DNA of 64,000 nt, taken from Aquimarina intermedia (GTDB lineage Bacteria; Bacteroidota; Bacteroidia; Flavobacteriales; Flavobacteriaceae). The notes beneath the pieces were generated by a model. That model had not been told where the DNA came from. It did not search any database and saw nothing but the letters and a program-made list of their open reading frames with translations. The translations under genes and the position numbers were made by a program. This document shows, one piece after another, positions 1-8,541 of the stretch; within the stretch, counting starts at the first letter, position 1; the number at the start of each line of letters is the position of its first letter. The DNA is taken from contig NZ_VNHU01000004.1 of the NCBI RefSeq assembly GCF_008124785.1, positions 232,689 through 296,688 of the forward strand, given 5' to 3'.

Positions 1-332
1 CTTATGGAGAGCTCATTTAAAGGCTTCAATAGAAAGTCTGAAAAATTATACTTATACGAATCAAACGCTTTCTCTTTTGAAGTGGAAAGCGCTACAAAAA
101 AGGGTTGATATTCACTATATTGTGATAATTCAAAAAGAAATTCTAAAAAATTGATTTCGGTTGAATCAATATTGATAAAAATAACTTCTGGTTTTTTTTT
201 GAGAATAGTGTTTAAAGCAACTTCCTGATTCTCTTTTATCACACTATATGATAGTTCAGTAAAATCCTCACACACCGCTTTTATGGTTTCAACGGCCTTT
301 TTATCTTTATCAATTATCAAACAGTCTACCAC
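1..332 (-). CDS. Response regulator receiver domain (partial, LytTR-type likely)
   Basis: The minus-strand frame is open from about 332 to the window edge and reads as a CheY-like receiver: an acidic patch near the N-terminus (CLIIDKDK), a hydrophobic beta-3 strand (PEVIFINID) and the conserved lysine strand (FSDFLLKPL). This layout is usual in LytTR regulators of Bacteroidota, which pair with 7TMR or YehU-type kinases. The phospho-acceptor aspartate expected in the IFxD motif is an asparagine here, so phosphorylation may be lost. I chose a GTG start at 332 because no ATG fits and the reading begins exactly where receivers usually begin; this is uncertain. The output domain lies outside the window, so LytTR is an inference from the receiver style. 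Confidence 0.55.
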   Translation of the reverse strand, partial: MVDCLIIDKDKKAVETIKAVCEDFTELSYSVIKENQEVALNTILKKKPEVIFINIDSTEINFLEFLFELSQYSEYQPFFVALSTSKEKAFDSYKYNFSDFLLKPLNELSI

Positions 333-494
333 GTTAACTTTTTGAAGCAATTTAAAAACACAAAAAGAATAATGAGTATGGACTTAGGATACAATAAATA
401 AGGTTGAGGCTTACTTTTTTGGAGAAATAGGTTATTTAGACCTTAATAAAAATTTAAAGATATTAAAGCTTAAAACTATTGTTTTTTAATTCTT

Positions 495-1187
495 GTTCCT
501 AACTTGAGTGTCTATGTACACCCATACGACTTCGTTTTGGGCGCTTACTTCTTAGTTTCAAACTTTCCAAGCAATAAACCAAATACATACGATTGTGGTT
601 GAATATGAAGACTTCCCTTCTCAACAGGATATGGATTCGTTATGCCCCATAGAGTACGCTTAATGAGGTTATCTCGTACATCCGCATGCAGAGTAGCTCA
701 TCGATATGCCCTCTCTCGGCCTTGAAGTAAAAAACAATCTTACGCCTTATAAAGCAATATTAAAATGCAGCAACGCTGAATGGAAATATTATACTCCATC
801 CCGATGTTAACGGACTATCCGGCGTTTTCGGGACTGTCTCAGTACTATTGTAGGCACGTCCTATAGGATCTGTTACTCGCAAACTAAAGACGACGCCCAG
901 TTTCTTTAACAGCGAGTTCTCCCCTTTAAGCTTCTTCAGTCTGCATAGTTACAATACGTCTGGTTCACGGCATTTCTTCTTCCAATTGTAAAAGGTGGGC
1001 TCGCTGATTCCCTCCTTTCGGTAGAACTCTTGGATACCTATACCCGTTTCCACCTATTTAATTGTAAATACAATCTGCGACTAAGAATACTTGAATCCTT
1101 TCAAAAGCAATTAGGTATTCAAAGTTAAAGAATTATTCGTCCTGAATTCTCCAATTTTAATAGGACCTGTTTATAGGGAGGGGCTCA
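495..1187 (-). mobile_element. Decayed IS3-family element (orfA and orfB relics)
   Basis: Reading the minus strand with stops and shifts gives clear pieces of both IS3-family ORFs. Around 920-1090 is the helix-turn-helix orfA, with SQIVFTIK, VETGIGIQEFYRKEGIS and PTFYNWKKK followed by the leucine-zipper-like RLKKLKGENSLLKKL. Around 500-640 is the start of orfB, with RRIHILLRREVFIF and LRSKRPKRSRMGVHRH. The DDE catalytic half is absent, so the element is 3'-truncated and dead. The outer end at 1163-1187 reads TGAGCCCCTCCC on the minus strand, which is plausible as a terminal inverted repeat of the IS407 group. No second terminus was found. Confidence 0.75.
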
Positions 1188-1347
1188 TGTTATATTAACT
1201 AGATGTTATAAATATTATCGTAGTTGACAAACAAGGGGTATCTGACTGAGTTCCATCAAAATTATTTGGTTAGATTACTCCTATCGAATTTCTGTAAGCA
1301 ATAAACATCATAAATAATATATACTTCAGGTTTTCCTGCAGCTCTTG

Positions 1348-3672
1348 TTATTGTATTTCAAAATTAGATTTTATAGTTGTGTCCGAACTTCCTCCAACAA
1401 ATACATTAAACTCCCCAGGCTCTAGGACCCAATGACCATCATTATCATAAAAGCCCAAGGTAGTGCTGTCCAATACAAAGCGGACTTTCTTTTTTTCACC
1501 GGGTTGTAATGAAATCATTTCAAAACCCTTTAATTCTTTAACCGGTCTGGTTATACTGGCAAAAAGGTCTCTTATGTACAATTGAACGACTTCTTTGCCT
1601 TCACAATCACCAGAATTTGTAACATTCACAGCAACTTCAATTTTTGGCGCTTTATGTGAAGTGTTTACGGGGATAACTTCTAGATGTTCATATGCGAAGG
1701 TAGTATAGCTTAAGCCATGACCAAATGCATACAACGGACTATTTTTCTGATCTGAGTAATGCGACCAAAAAACAACATCGGGATCAGGTTCTACAGGTCT
1801 CCCTGTATTTTTATAATTATAATACATAGGCGTTTGACCTATATGCCGAGGAAACGTCATCGGTAATTTTCCGCTAGGATTGTAATCCCCGTACAACACT
1901 TGAGCAATTGCATGCCCACTTTGCGAACCTAAATGCCAAGCTTCGACAATTGCAGGCACATGCTTATCTGCCCAGTTGATAGCTAAAGGACGACCGTTAT
2001 TAAGTATTAAAACAATATTCTTGTTTACTTTATATACTTCTTCTAATAATTCCTGTTGGACTCCCGGTAAATCTAGTTCTGTTCTGCTTCTTCCCTCTCC
2101 ACTCTGAAAACCAACTTCTCCCAAAACCATCACCACTACATCAGCTTGTTGCGCTGCTTTTAGTGCTTCGTTAAATTCACTTGTATCTGTAGCATTGATC
2201 TTTACTTTCTTTATAAAAGCCGTTTTACCTACAGACACATCCGCACCCTTGGCGTACATCAATGTATTTCCTTTGTATTCCTGCATTCCTTCTAACACCG
2301 ATACGGCTGTATCGTCATCTGCCCCTATTCTCCAACTACCCAACGGACTATTTTTATCGCTCGCCAACGCACCGATAAGTGCTATTTTTTGACCTTCCTT
2401 CTTAAGTGGTAATAGTTGCTTCTCATTTTTTAATAATACAATGGATTTTTTTGCGATATCCAGAACAGCCTCTTGATTGGCTTTACTACCTATAACTGTG
2501 CGTTCTCTTTCTTTATTACAGTAGCGATAAGGATCATCAAACAAACCTAATTCATACTTTACCTTCAAAATCCTTCTTACAGCATCATTAATCGTGCTTT
2601 CTTGAACACTACCTTCCTGTACCAGACTTGCCAAATGCTCCACGTACAAATAAGACTCCATATCCATATCGGATCCTGCCTTAACAGCAATTTCTGCTGC
2701 TGTTTTTCCATCTTTTGCATGGCCATGAGCTATCATTTCGGTAATAGAACCCCAATCCGAAACCATGAAACCATCAAAATTCCAAGCGTCCTTTAAGATA
2801 TCACGTTGTAGAAATTTATTACCCGTCGCAGGAATACCATTAAGTTCGTTAAACGCGTTCATAAAAGTTTTCACTCCAGCCTGAGTGGCCGCTTTAAAAG
2901 GAGGAAAAATAATATTATGTAAGGTAGAGGTTCCAATATCCACTGTATTATAGTCTCTGCCTGCTTCGGCAAATCCATAGCCAGCAAAATGTTTGGCACA
3001 TGCTGCAATCGTATTGTTTTTAGATAGATCCTCTCCCTGAAAGCCTTTTACACGTGCTATGGCGATCTTAGCCCCTAGAAAGGGATCCTCGCCTGCTCCT
3101 TCCATGACACGTCCCCACCGGGCGTCTCTGGATATGTCTACCATAGGAGCAAATGTCCAGTTAATTCCAGCTGCCGAAGCTTCATCTGCCGCGACCTCAG
3201 CAGATTTTTGTATAGCTTGTAAATCCCAGCTAGCAGCCTCTGCCAAGGGAATTGGACTCATCGTTTTATAACCATGAATCACATCAAACCCAATAATTAG
3301 CGGAATGCCCAGTCGTGACTCTTCTACAGCAATTTTTTGTACCGAAAGTACTTCTTCTACGCCGCGAACATTCAACATCGATCCTACCCAGCCTTTACGT
3401 AGATGCTCATATTTTTTTGCAGCCATACCGTCTTTTGGTTTAGGACCTGTTACATCCCAAAAACCGTTGTACTGATTCATCTGCCCTATTTTTTCTTCTA
3501 ATGTCATTAGAGAAAGTAACGAATCAACTTTTCGATCCACATCACTATCAATACTAATGACATCGGTATTCGAACTTGAAGATGGTCTTTTACTTACAGG
3601 ATGTGTTTGTACAAAACTGGCCGTCAAAGTAAGCAAAGCAATTGCTATGATAATAAAGATTTTATTTCTCAT
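1348..3672 (-). CDS. bglX: GH3 beta-glucosidase, BglX type
   Basis: Periplasmic glycoside hydrolase family 3 enzyme that releases glucose from the non-reducing end of beta-gluco-oligosaccharides. From the ATG at 3672 the protein is about 774 residues, the usual BglX length. It has a signal peptide (MRNKIFIIIAIALL), the N-terminal TIM barrel with the nucleophile in MVSDWGS near residue 300, the alpha/beta sandwich with GEGRSRTEL, and a C-terminal fibronectin-III-like domain. The open frame reaches 3741, but the signal peptide starts at 3672. It is the last gene of the beta-glucan locus, following the GH16 gene by about 110 bp, so it probably finishes what the laminarinase starts. Sure of family; exact linkage preference inferred from context. 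Confidence 0.92.
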   Translation of the reverse strand: MRNKIFIIIAIALLTLTASFVQTHPVSKRPSSSSNTDVISIDSDVDRKVDSLLSLMTLEEKIGQMNQYNGFWDVTGPKPKDGMAAKKYEHLRKGWVGSMLNVRGVEEVLSVQKIAVEESRLGIPLIIGFDVIHGYKTMSPIPLAEAASWDLQAIQKSAEVAADEASAAGINWTFAPMVDISRDARWGRVMEGAGEDPFLGAKIAIARVKGFQGEDLSKNNTIAACAKHFAGYGFAEAGRDYNTVDIGTSTLHNIIFPPFKAATQAGVKTFMNAFNELNGIPATGNKFLQRDILKDAWNFDGFMVSDWGSITEMIAHGHAKDGKTAAEIAVKAGSDMDMESYLYVEHLASLVQEGSVQESTINDAVRRILKVKYELGLFDDPYRYCNKERERTVIGSKANQEAVLDIAKKSIVLLKNEKQLLPLKKEGQKIALIGALASDKNSPLGSWRIGADDDTAVSVLEGMQEYKGNTLMYAKGADVSVGKTAFIKKVKINATDTSEFNEALKAAQQADVVVMVLGEVGFQSGEGRSRTELDLPGVQQELLEEVYKVNKNIVLILNNGRPLAINWADKHVPAIVEAWHLGSQSGHAIAQVLYGDYNPSGKLPMTFPRHIGQTPMYYNYKNTGRPVEPDPDVVFWSHYSDQKNSPLYAFGHGLSYTTFAYEHLEVIPVNTSHKAPKIEVAVNVTNSGDCEGKEVVQLYIRDLFASITRPVKELKGFEMISLQPGEKKKVRFVLDSTTLGFYDNDGHWVLEPGEFNVFVGGSSDTTIKSNFEIQ

Positions 3673-3781
3673 ATAAAGTATAGGATTTAAGCGGTTTTGA
3701 AATGTTAGGTTGAGGGGTATCATTACAATAAATAACCCCATCCTACCAACTTGTACGTTATAAATGGCTGATAAAAAAGTT

Positions 3782-5425
3782 CTATTGATATACTCTTACA
3801 TAGTCAACTTCCAGGGAAGATGATACAAAGGCAGGGTCAATAGCACCTCCCAAATTACCTCCCATAGCCAGATTCAGTATTAAAAAAAAGTCTTTTTCGT
3901 AAAACGGCGTTGCTGTTGTATTCTGAAATCTATGATATACCTGATTATCTACTAAAAAAACTATTTCTTCTGGTGTCCAATCCACACTATAAGCATGAAA
4001 ATCAGTAGAAACTCCAGGAACAGTTATTTCTTTGACAATTGCGTTTCCTCCATTATTCTCAGGAAAATGCAAAGCGCTTGATATGTTATTCTGATTATTC
4101 CCTACATGTTCCATAATGTCCATCTCACCACAAGCCGGCCATCCTATCGTTTCAAAATTAGCTCCCAACATCCAGAGTGCAGGCCAAGTTCCTCCTCCAA
4201 CAGGTAATCTTGCACGTATCTCCACTCTACCATAAGTAAACGAGAATAAATTCTCTGTTTTTATTCTGGCTGAGGTATAACCCCCGTTTTCTGCTTTTGC
4301 TGTTATCCTAAGCAGTCCTCCCTGCACAGAAACATTACCCGGATCATTTGTATAAGTCTGAGCTTCTCCATTACCCCAACCATTGGTTCCTGTTCCTAAA
4401 TCATACGACCAGTTCGCAGAATTTGGAGCTCCCTCTACATCAAACTCATCAGACCACAATAAGGAATTAAATGTAGTTTGAAAACTTTCTTCTTTATTGG
4501 TAATTATAAACCACCAGTCAAATTCGTTATTTCCGTCTGTGGTTCTCAGAATTAATTCGTTTGCGGGTTGTTCTGCGTACTTATAAAGCTCATACTTATG
4601 GTTGCCTCCGGTATAATAACCGATAAATGAGGTACCAGTTAAGCTAATGGTCTCCACGCCTCCTGGTGCACTAATTGCCCAAGAACCTGTGTAATCACTA
4701 TACGGATAATTTAATACATCGGCGCCATCAACGGTTCCTGTACCCGGTCCCGCTAATTCATCAATTAGGTCTATCCTGCCAAAGACAGTACCTTCAGGAT
4801 TCAACGTTGGATCATCATTTTCATTATTTGTAATATGGGTAAATGTTGCATCTTCCCCAAAAATATAGCGATCGTCATACATACCTACATTTTCTTTACT
4901 ATTTGGTGGTGCAGAGAAAAATTGTCCCGGTTCTTCACCTTCAACGGGTCCTAAACCAAAATGTCCTTGAACCTCACTTTTTATTCTCCACGAACCCGTA
5001 GTTAACATCGTTATTAATTCGATAGGAGGTTCATATAGCACCAAAACATCTACCTCAACCGTAGTACTTGATGACACGCCACCAGCCCCTACCGCTATAA
5101 CAGTTACCTGATAGGTACTCAGCCCGGTGTTTCCGAAAGTATACTCCTGTATTCCAGATGGCGATGATTGCACATTGCCGTTATATACAAATTGGTAAGC
5201 TATGGCATTTTCTGCATTGGCTTTAAAAATCACTGTGCCGCTACCGTCGCCATTTGGATTGCTCTCATCTGAACCTACTATATCTGCTGTGACTTGTATA
5301 TTGGTAGGAGCGATTATTGCTCCTACTGACACGTCATCTTCTTGACAGCCTATTAAGAGAAAAATAATCGTTCCCAGGAGGTATTTTATATTTATTATTG
5401 AGCTCATACTTTTATTTATTACCAT
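3782..5425 (-). CDS. GH16 endo-beta-1,3-glucanase (laminarinase) lipoprotein
   Basis: Secreted lipoprotein of 547 residues (LIGCQEDD lipobox). After PKD-like and linker domains (about residues 35-290) comes a C-terminal GH16 fold (about 320-547) with the catalytic E-x-D-x-x-E in GEMDIMEHVG near residue 435 and the WPALWMLG and PGGGTWP-type substrate-groove motifs of laminarinases. It should cleave laminarin or mixed-linkage glucan at the cell surface. The start overlaps the stop of the upstream glycan-binding gene by one base, so the two are translationally coupled; an internal ATG at 5407 is an alternative start. The neighbouring SusC/D, SGBP and GH3 genes support a beta-1,3-glucan target. 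Confidence 0.9.
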   Translation of the reverse strand: MVINKSMSSIINIKYLLGTIIFLLIGCQEDDVSVGAIIAPTNIQVTADIVGSDESNPNGDGSGTVIFKANAENAIAYQFVYNGNVQSSPSGIQEYTFGNTGLSTYQVTVIAVGAGGVSSSTTVEVDVLVLYEPPIELITMLTTGSWRIKSEVQGHFGLGPVEGEEPGQFFSAPPNSKENVGMYDDRYIFGEDATFTHITNNENDDPTLNPEGTVFGRIDLIDELAGPGTGTVDGADVLNYPYSDYTGSWAISAPGGVETISLTGTSFIGYYTGGNHKYELYKYAEQPANELILRTTDGNNEFDWWFIITNKEESFQTTFNSLLWSDEFDVEGAPNSANWSYDLGTGTNGWGNGEAQTYTNDPGNVSVQGGLLRITAKAENGGYTSARIKTENLFSFTYGRVEIRARLPVGGGTWPALWMLGANFETIGWPACGEMDIMEHVGNNQNNISSALHFPENNGGNAIVKEITVPGVSTDFHAYSVDWTPEEIVFLVDNQVYHRFQNTTATPFYEKDFFLILNLAMGGNLGGAIDPAFVSSSLEVDYVRVYQ

Positions 5426-7032
5426 TAGTTATGAAAATATACATTGTCAATATACACGGTTGTAGCTCCTGTAGGAGATCCAACATAAATTAATTGTGCT
5501 ATATTGGCTCTTGTGGTTAATCCAGTAAAATCTGACAGTGGAATAGCTAAACTAACCCATTCTCCTACTGCCGGATTTGAGATAGTGATTTCATGCTCTA
5601 CATCATCACCACCTTGAAAAAGTCCGTCAGCACCAAAGTCTACTAGTTTTATTTTAAATTCTGTGAAATCATCTGACCATACATCGGTATGAAAATGCGT
5701 CATAGCCGTTGCATCGATAGGTGCCGAAGTGGTTTCAATTCCCACAAAATTTAAAGCACTGTATTTTTTTGTTGCATTACCTTCTACTGTCACATCTTCT
5801 AATACAGCATCTGACCATGAAGTACGCCATGTATCTACGGTAACATCTGTGTATGCATCACTAAACATAGAAATGACATTTGCTGCCGCTACAGTAGGTG
5901 TTGGTGCTGCTGTAACCGTCTGTGCGCTTCCTTTATAAAAATAAATATTATCTATAAAAACTGTTCCTTCTGCCCAGGGAGTTCCAACAAATTTTAACTG
6001 ATGAATATCTGCTACTGTAAGTCCTTGATCTGTAAATGCTGAAATAGGAATATCAATAGCTGTCCATTGCCCAGCGACCAAATCATTAGAAAAAGGCTTT
6101 TCACCATTTGTTTGACTAATAAGTGATGTTTCGATTGCAGTTACGTCTCCAGACGTCCATACGTCCATATGAAAGAATTCCATAGCACTAACATCTACAG
6201 CTGCTCCAAATTGAATACCCTGATAACTTAAATTTATGTATTGTAGCATTGCATCGCCATTAAGATCAAATAACGACCAACTACTACCCTGGCTTCCTTG
6301 ACCCCAATCCGGAAAATAGTCGGTTCCCGGTTCATCAGTATAAGCAGCACTAAATACTGACATTACGTCTTGAGCGGCTCTTGCGGGCGGGGTTGGTGCA
6401 GATGCCACCGGTTGTAGAATTTCTGTAACTTCAAATACTTCAGAATACTCAGTAGTAGCGATAGCTCCTCCTTTTGCTACCACTTTAATTGTATAAGTTC
6501 CCGGTTGTTGGTAGGTATACGATGCTACTTCACCGATAGTAGCAGATACAGGAGCATCATTTCCTTCTTCTCCGAAATACACGTCAAAAGACATCGCATA
6601 ATCCGCGGTTGCAGTAACATTTACCTGTTTGGAGGTAGCTTCATCATTTGCGATCACAACCTCTAAGTTTTCGGGAGCATTAAAGGATATTACAACTTGT
6701 TGAATTGCTTCTGTTTTTAATCCTGTAATTCCTATACCGATTATCCTTAGATCATAGGTTCCTTCTGTATATGCATGCGTTATCACCTCTCCCAGTTGTA
6801 TGTTAACTGGTGCCTCAGTTTCATCTCCAAAGTATATATCAAAGGATACCACGCCATCTCCCTTTGGAGTAATGGTTACTAACCCGGTATTATCCTGAGT
6901 CAGCTGGATAGCAGCAGCTATATTTGCAGGTGCATCCACTTTATTAAGGTAATCGAAATTATCGTCGTCGTTACATCCTTGAATGATCAATAGCAAAAGA
7001 AATAATCTGAATGTGTGTTTAAAAAATTTCAT
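5425..7032 (-). CDS. Surface glycan-binding lipoprotein with PKD-like and duplicated C-terminal modules
   Basis: Lipoprotein of 535 residues (IIQGCNDDD). Two PKD/Ig-like domains follow (about 35-115 and 118-203), each carrying a matched phrase (SFDIYFGDE and SFDVYFGEE). The C-terminal half holds two homologous modules of about 155 residues, which begin VMSVFSAAYTD and VISMFSDAYTD and end VFIDNIYFY and VYIDNVYFH; these look like carbohydrate-binding beta-sandwiches. No catalytic motif is visible. Position between SusD and GH16 in a polysaccharide locus is where surface glycan-binding proteins sit, so I infer glucan binding at the outer membrane. Confidence 0.8.
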   Translation of the reverse strand: MKFFKHTFRLFLLLLIIQGCNDDDNFDYLNKVDAPANIAAAIQLTQDNTGLVTITPKGDGVVSFDIYFGDETEAPVNIQLGEVITHAYTEGTYDLRIIGIGITGLKTEAIQQVVISFNAPENLEVVIANDEATSKQVNVTATADYAMSFDVYFGEEGNDAPVSATIGEVASYTYQQPGTYTIKVVAKGGAIATTEYSEVFEVTEILQPVASAPTPPARAAQDVMSVFSAAYTDEPGTDYFPDWGQGSQGSSWSLFDLNGDAMLQYINLSYQGIQFGAAVDVSAMEFFHMDVWTSGDVTAIETSLISQTNGEKPFSNDLVAGQWTAIDIPISAFTDQGLTVADIHQLKFVGTPWAEGTVFIDNIYFYKGSAQTVTAAPTPTVAAANVISMFSDAYTDVTVDTWRTSWSDAVLEDVTVEGNATKKYSALNFVGIETTSAPIDATAMTHFHTDVWSDDFTEFKIKLVDFGADGLFQGGDDVEHEITISNPAVGEWVSLAIPLSDFTGLTTRANIAQLIYVGSPTGATTVYIDNVYFHN

Positions 7033-7050
7033 TTTATTCTATTTTATATT

Positions 7051-8538
7051 TTAATATCCTGGGTTTTGCTCCCAACTATTTCCAGCTAATTGGATTTCTA
7101 TTAGCGGTATAGGAAATACTTCGTGTTTTCCTGTCATAAAACCTTCTATTTCCTGAGCCGCTCTTCCGGTTCTAACCAAGTCAAAAAAGCGATGTCCTTC
7201 ACCAACCAATTCTACTCTTCTTTCCTGATAAATAGCATTTGTTAGTGCATTCCCTGTAGCGGTAACATCCGGTAATTGTGCTCTATTGCGCACTCTATTT
7301 AGATAAATAAGTGCCTGCCCATCATTACTTGGGGACTTTCTGTTATGTGCTTCTGCAGCCATTAATAATACATCTGCAAATCGAATTGCACGGTAATTGT
7401 TAGGGTTTGTGAGGTTTGGGTCTCCGGTATTAAGGTCCCCTTGACGTGCTATGTATTTGCGATTGTAATATCCTGTATGTCCAACTTCGAAACCTGTTTG
7501 ATATCCAATAGAATATGTTGCTCCTGTCTCTTCCGCCCACGCTTCAATATCCAGAATCGCCACATCTTTTCTGATATCTCCGGTTTCAAATGCATCCACT
7601 ACTTCTTGTCTTGGCAAGTTAAAACTAAAGCCAGATTCAAATAGCGGCCCCGTGTAATTACGTATTCCATTAAACCCAACTGCTACATTCCCTTCACTAC
7701 ATTGCAGGCAATCAAAACCGGCTCCTGGAAAATTATCGTCGTACTGCACTTCGAAAACAGATTCTATGTTATTCTCTCCTTCTTGTTCAAAAATAGAATT
7801 ATAGTCTGCTACCAAATCGTAAGGTCCCGCTATTACTTGGTCCAGAACCGCTGCTGCTTCAGAAAATTTATCCTGGTACAAATAAACTTTTCCTAATAAA
7901 GCTCGGGCTGCACCTGACGTCACTCTACCTGCTTCTGCCTGTGTTGCAGGTAAATTAGCTCCGGCGAATAGTAAATCTTCTTCAATCTGAGTATAAACAA
8001 CCTCTTTGGGGGTGCGTTCAATCCCACTTTCTTCCCCAAAAAGAATTCTTTTATCAATCGCTAACGGCACATCACCAAACCATTTTACTAATTCGAAATA
8101 GTAATAGGCTCTGAGGAAACGGGTTTGAGCAATAATTTGCTCTTTCCCAGAAAAATCAATTTTGTTCTGAAATTCCATAATATAATTTGCTCTGTTTATT
8201 CCGGCAAACATCCAGTTCCAAATATCTCTGAGCTGGGCATTCACCGAAGTGTGCTCCATCTTATCCACTTCTTGTATTCCCGGTACATCAGATGCGCTTT
8301 CTCCTCCCGCTATGGTATTATCTGAAGCTATCTCACCTAGCATAACATTAAGATAGGTGGATTGCAATAAATCATAAGCTCCGATTAGAGCATCCTGATA
8401 CTCCTGTTCTGTATTAAAAAAATCCTCTGAGTTTGGATCAGGTGAAGCCACGTCTACAAAGTCATCACTACAAGAGAATAAGACAGACATTGTCATAAAA
8501 AAGATTGCGGATTTCACTATATATTTCATCTTTTTCAT
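7051..8538 (-). CDS. susD: SusD-like glycan-binding lipoprotein
   Basis: RagB/SusD family protein of 495 residues with a lipobox (LFSCSDD), the N-terminal TPR-rich SusD domain (YQDALIGAYDLLQ, RFLRAYYYFELVKWFGDVPL) and the typical C-terminal end (RRVELVGEGHRFFDLVRTG, with a PIP motif before the terminus). It forms the lid of the SusC transporter and binds the glycan. The gene starts 3 bp after the SusC stop, so the two are expressed together. Confidence 0.95.
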   Translation of the reverse strand: MKKMKYIVKSAIFFMTMSVLFSCSDDFVDVASPDPNSEDFFNTEQEYQDALIGAYDLLQSTYLNVMLGEIASDNTIAGGESASDVPGIQEVDKMEHTSVNAQLRDIWNWMFAGINRANYIMEFQNKIDFSGKEQIIAQTRFLRAYYYFELVKWFGDVPLAIDKRILFGEESGIERTPKEVVYTQIEEDLLFAGANLPATQAEAGRVTSGAARALLGKVYLYQDKFSEAAAVLDQVIAGPYDLVADYNSIFEQEGENNIESVFEVQYDDNFPGAGFDCLQCSEGNVAVGFNGIRNYTGPLFESGFSFNLPRQEVVDAFETGDIRKDVAILDIEAWAEETGATYSIGYQTGFEVGHTGYYNRKYIARQGDLNTGDPNLTNPNNYRAIRFADVLLMAAEAHNRKSPSNDGQALIYLNRVRNRAQLPDVTATGNALTNAIYQERRVELVGEGHRFFDLVRTGRAAQEIEGFMTGKHEVFPIPLIEIQLAGNSWEQNPGY

Positions 8539-8541
8539 TTT

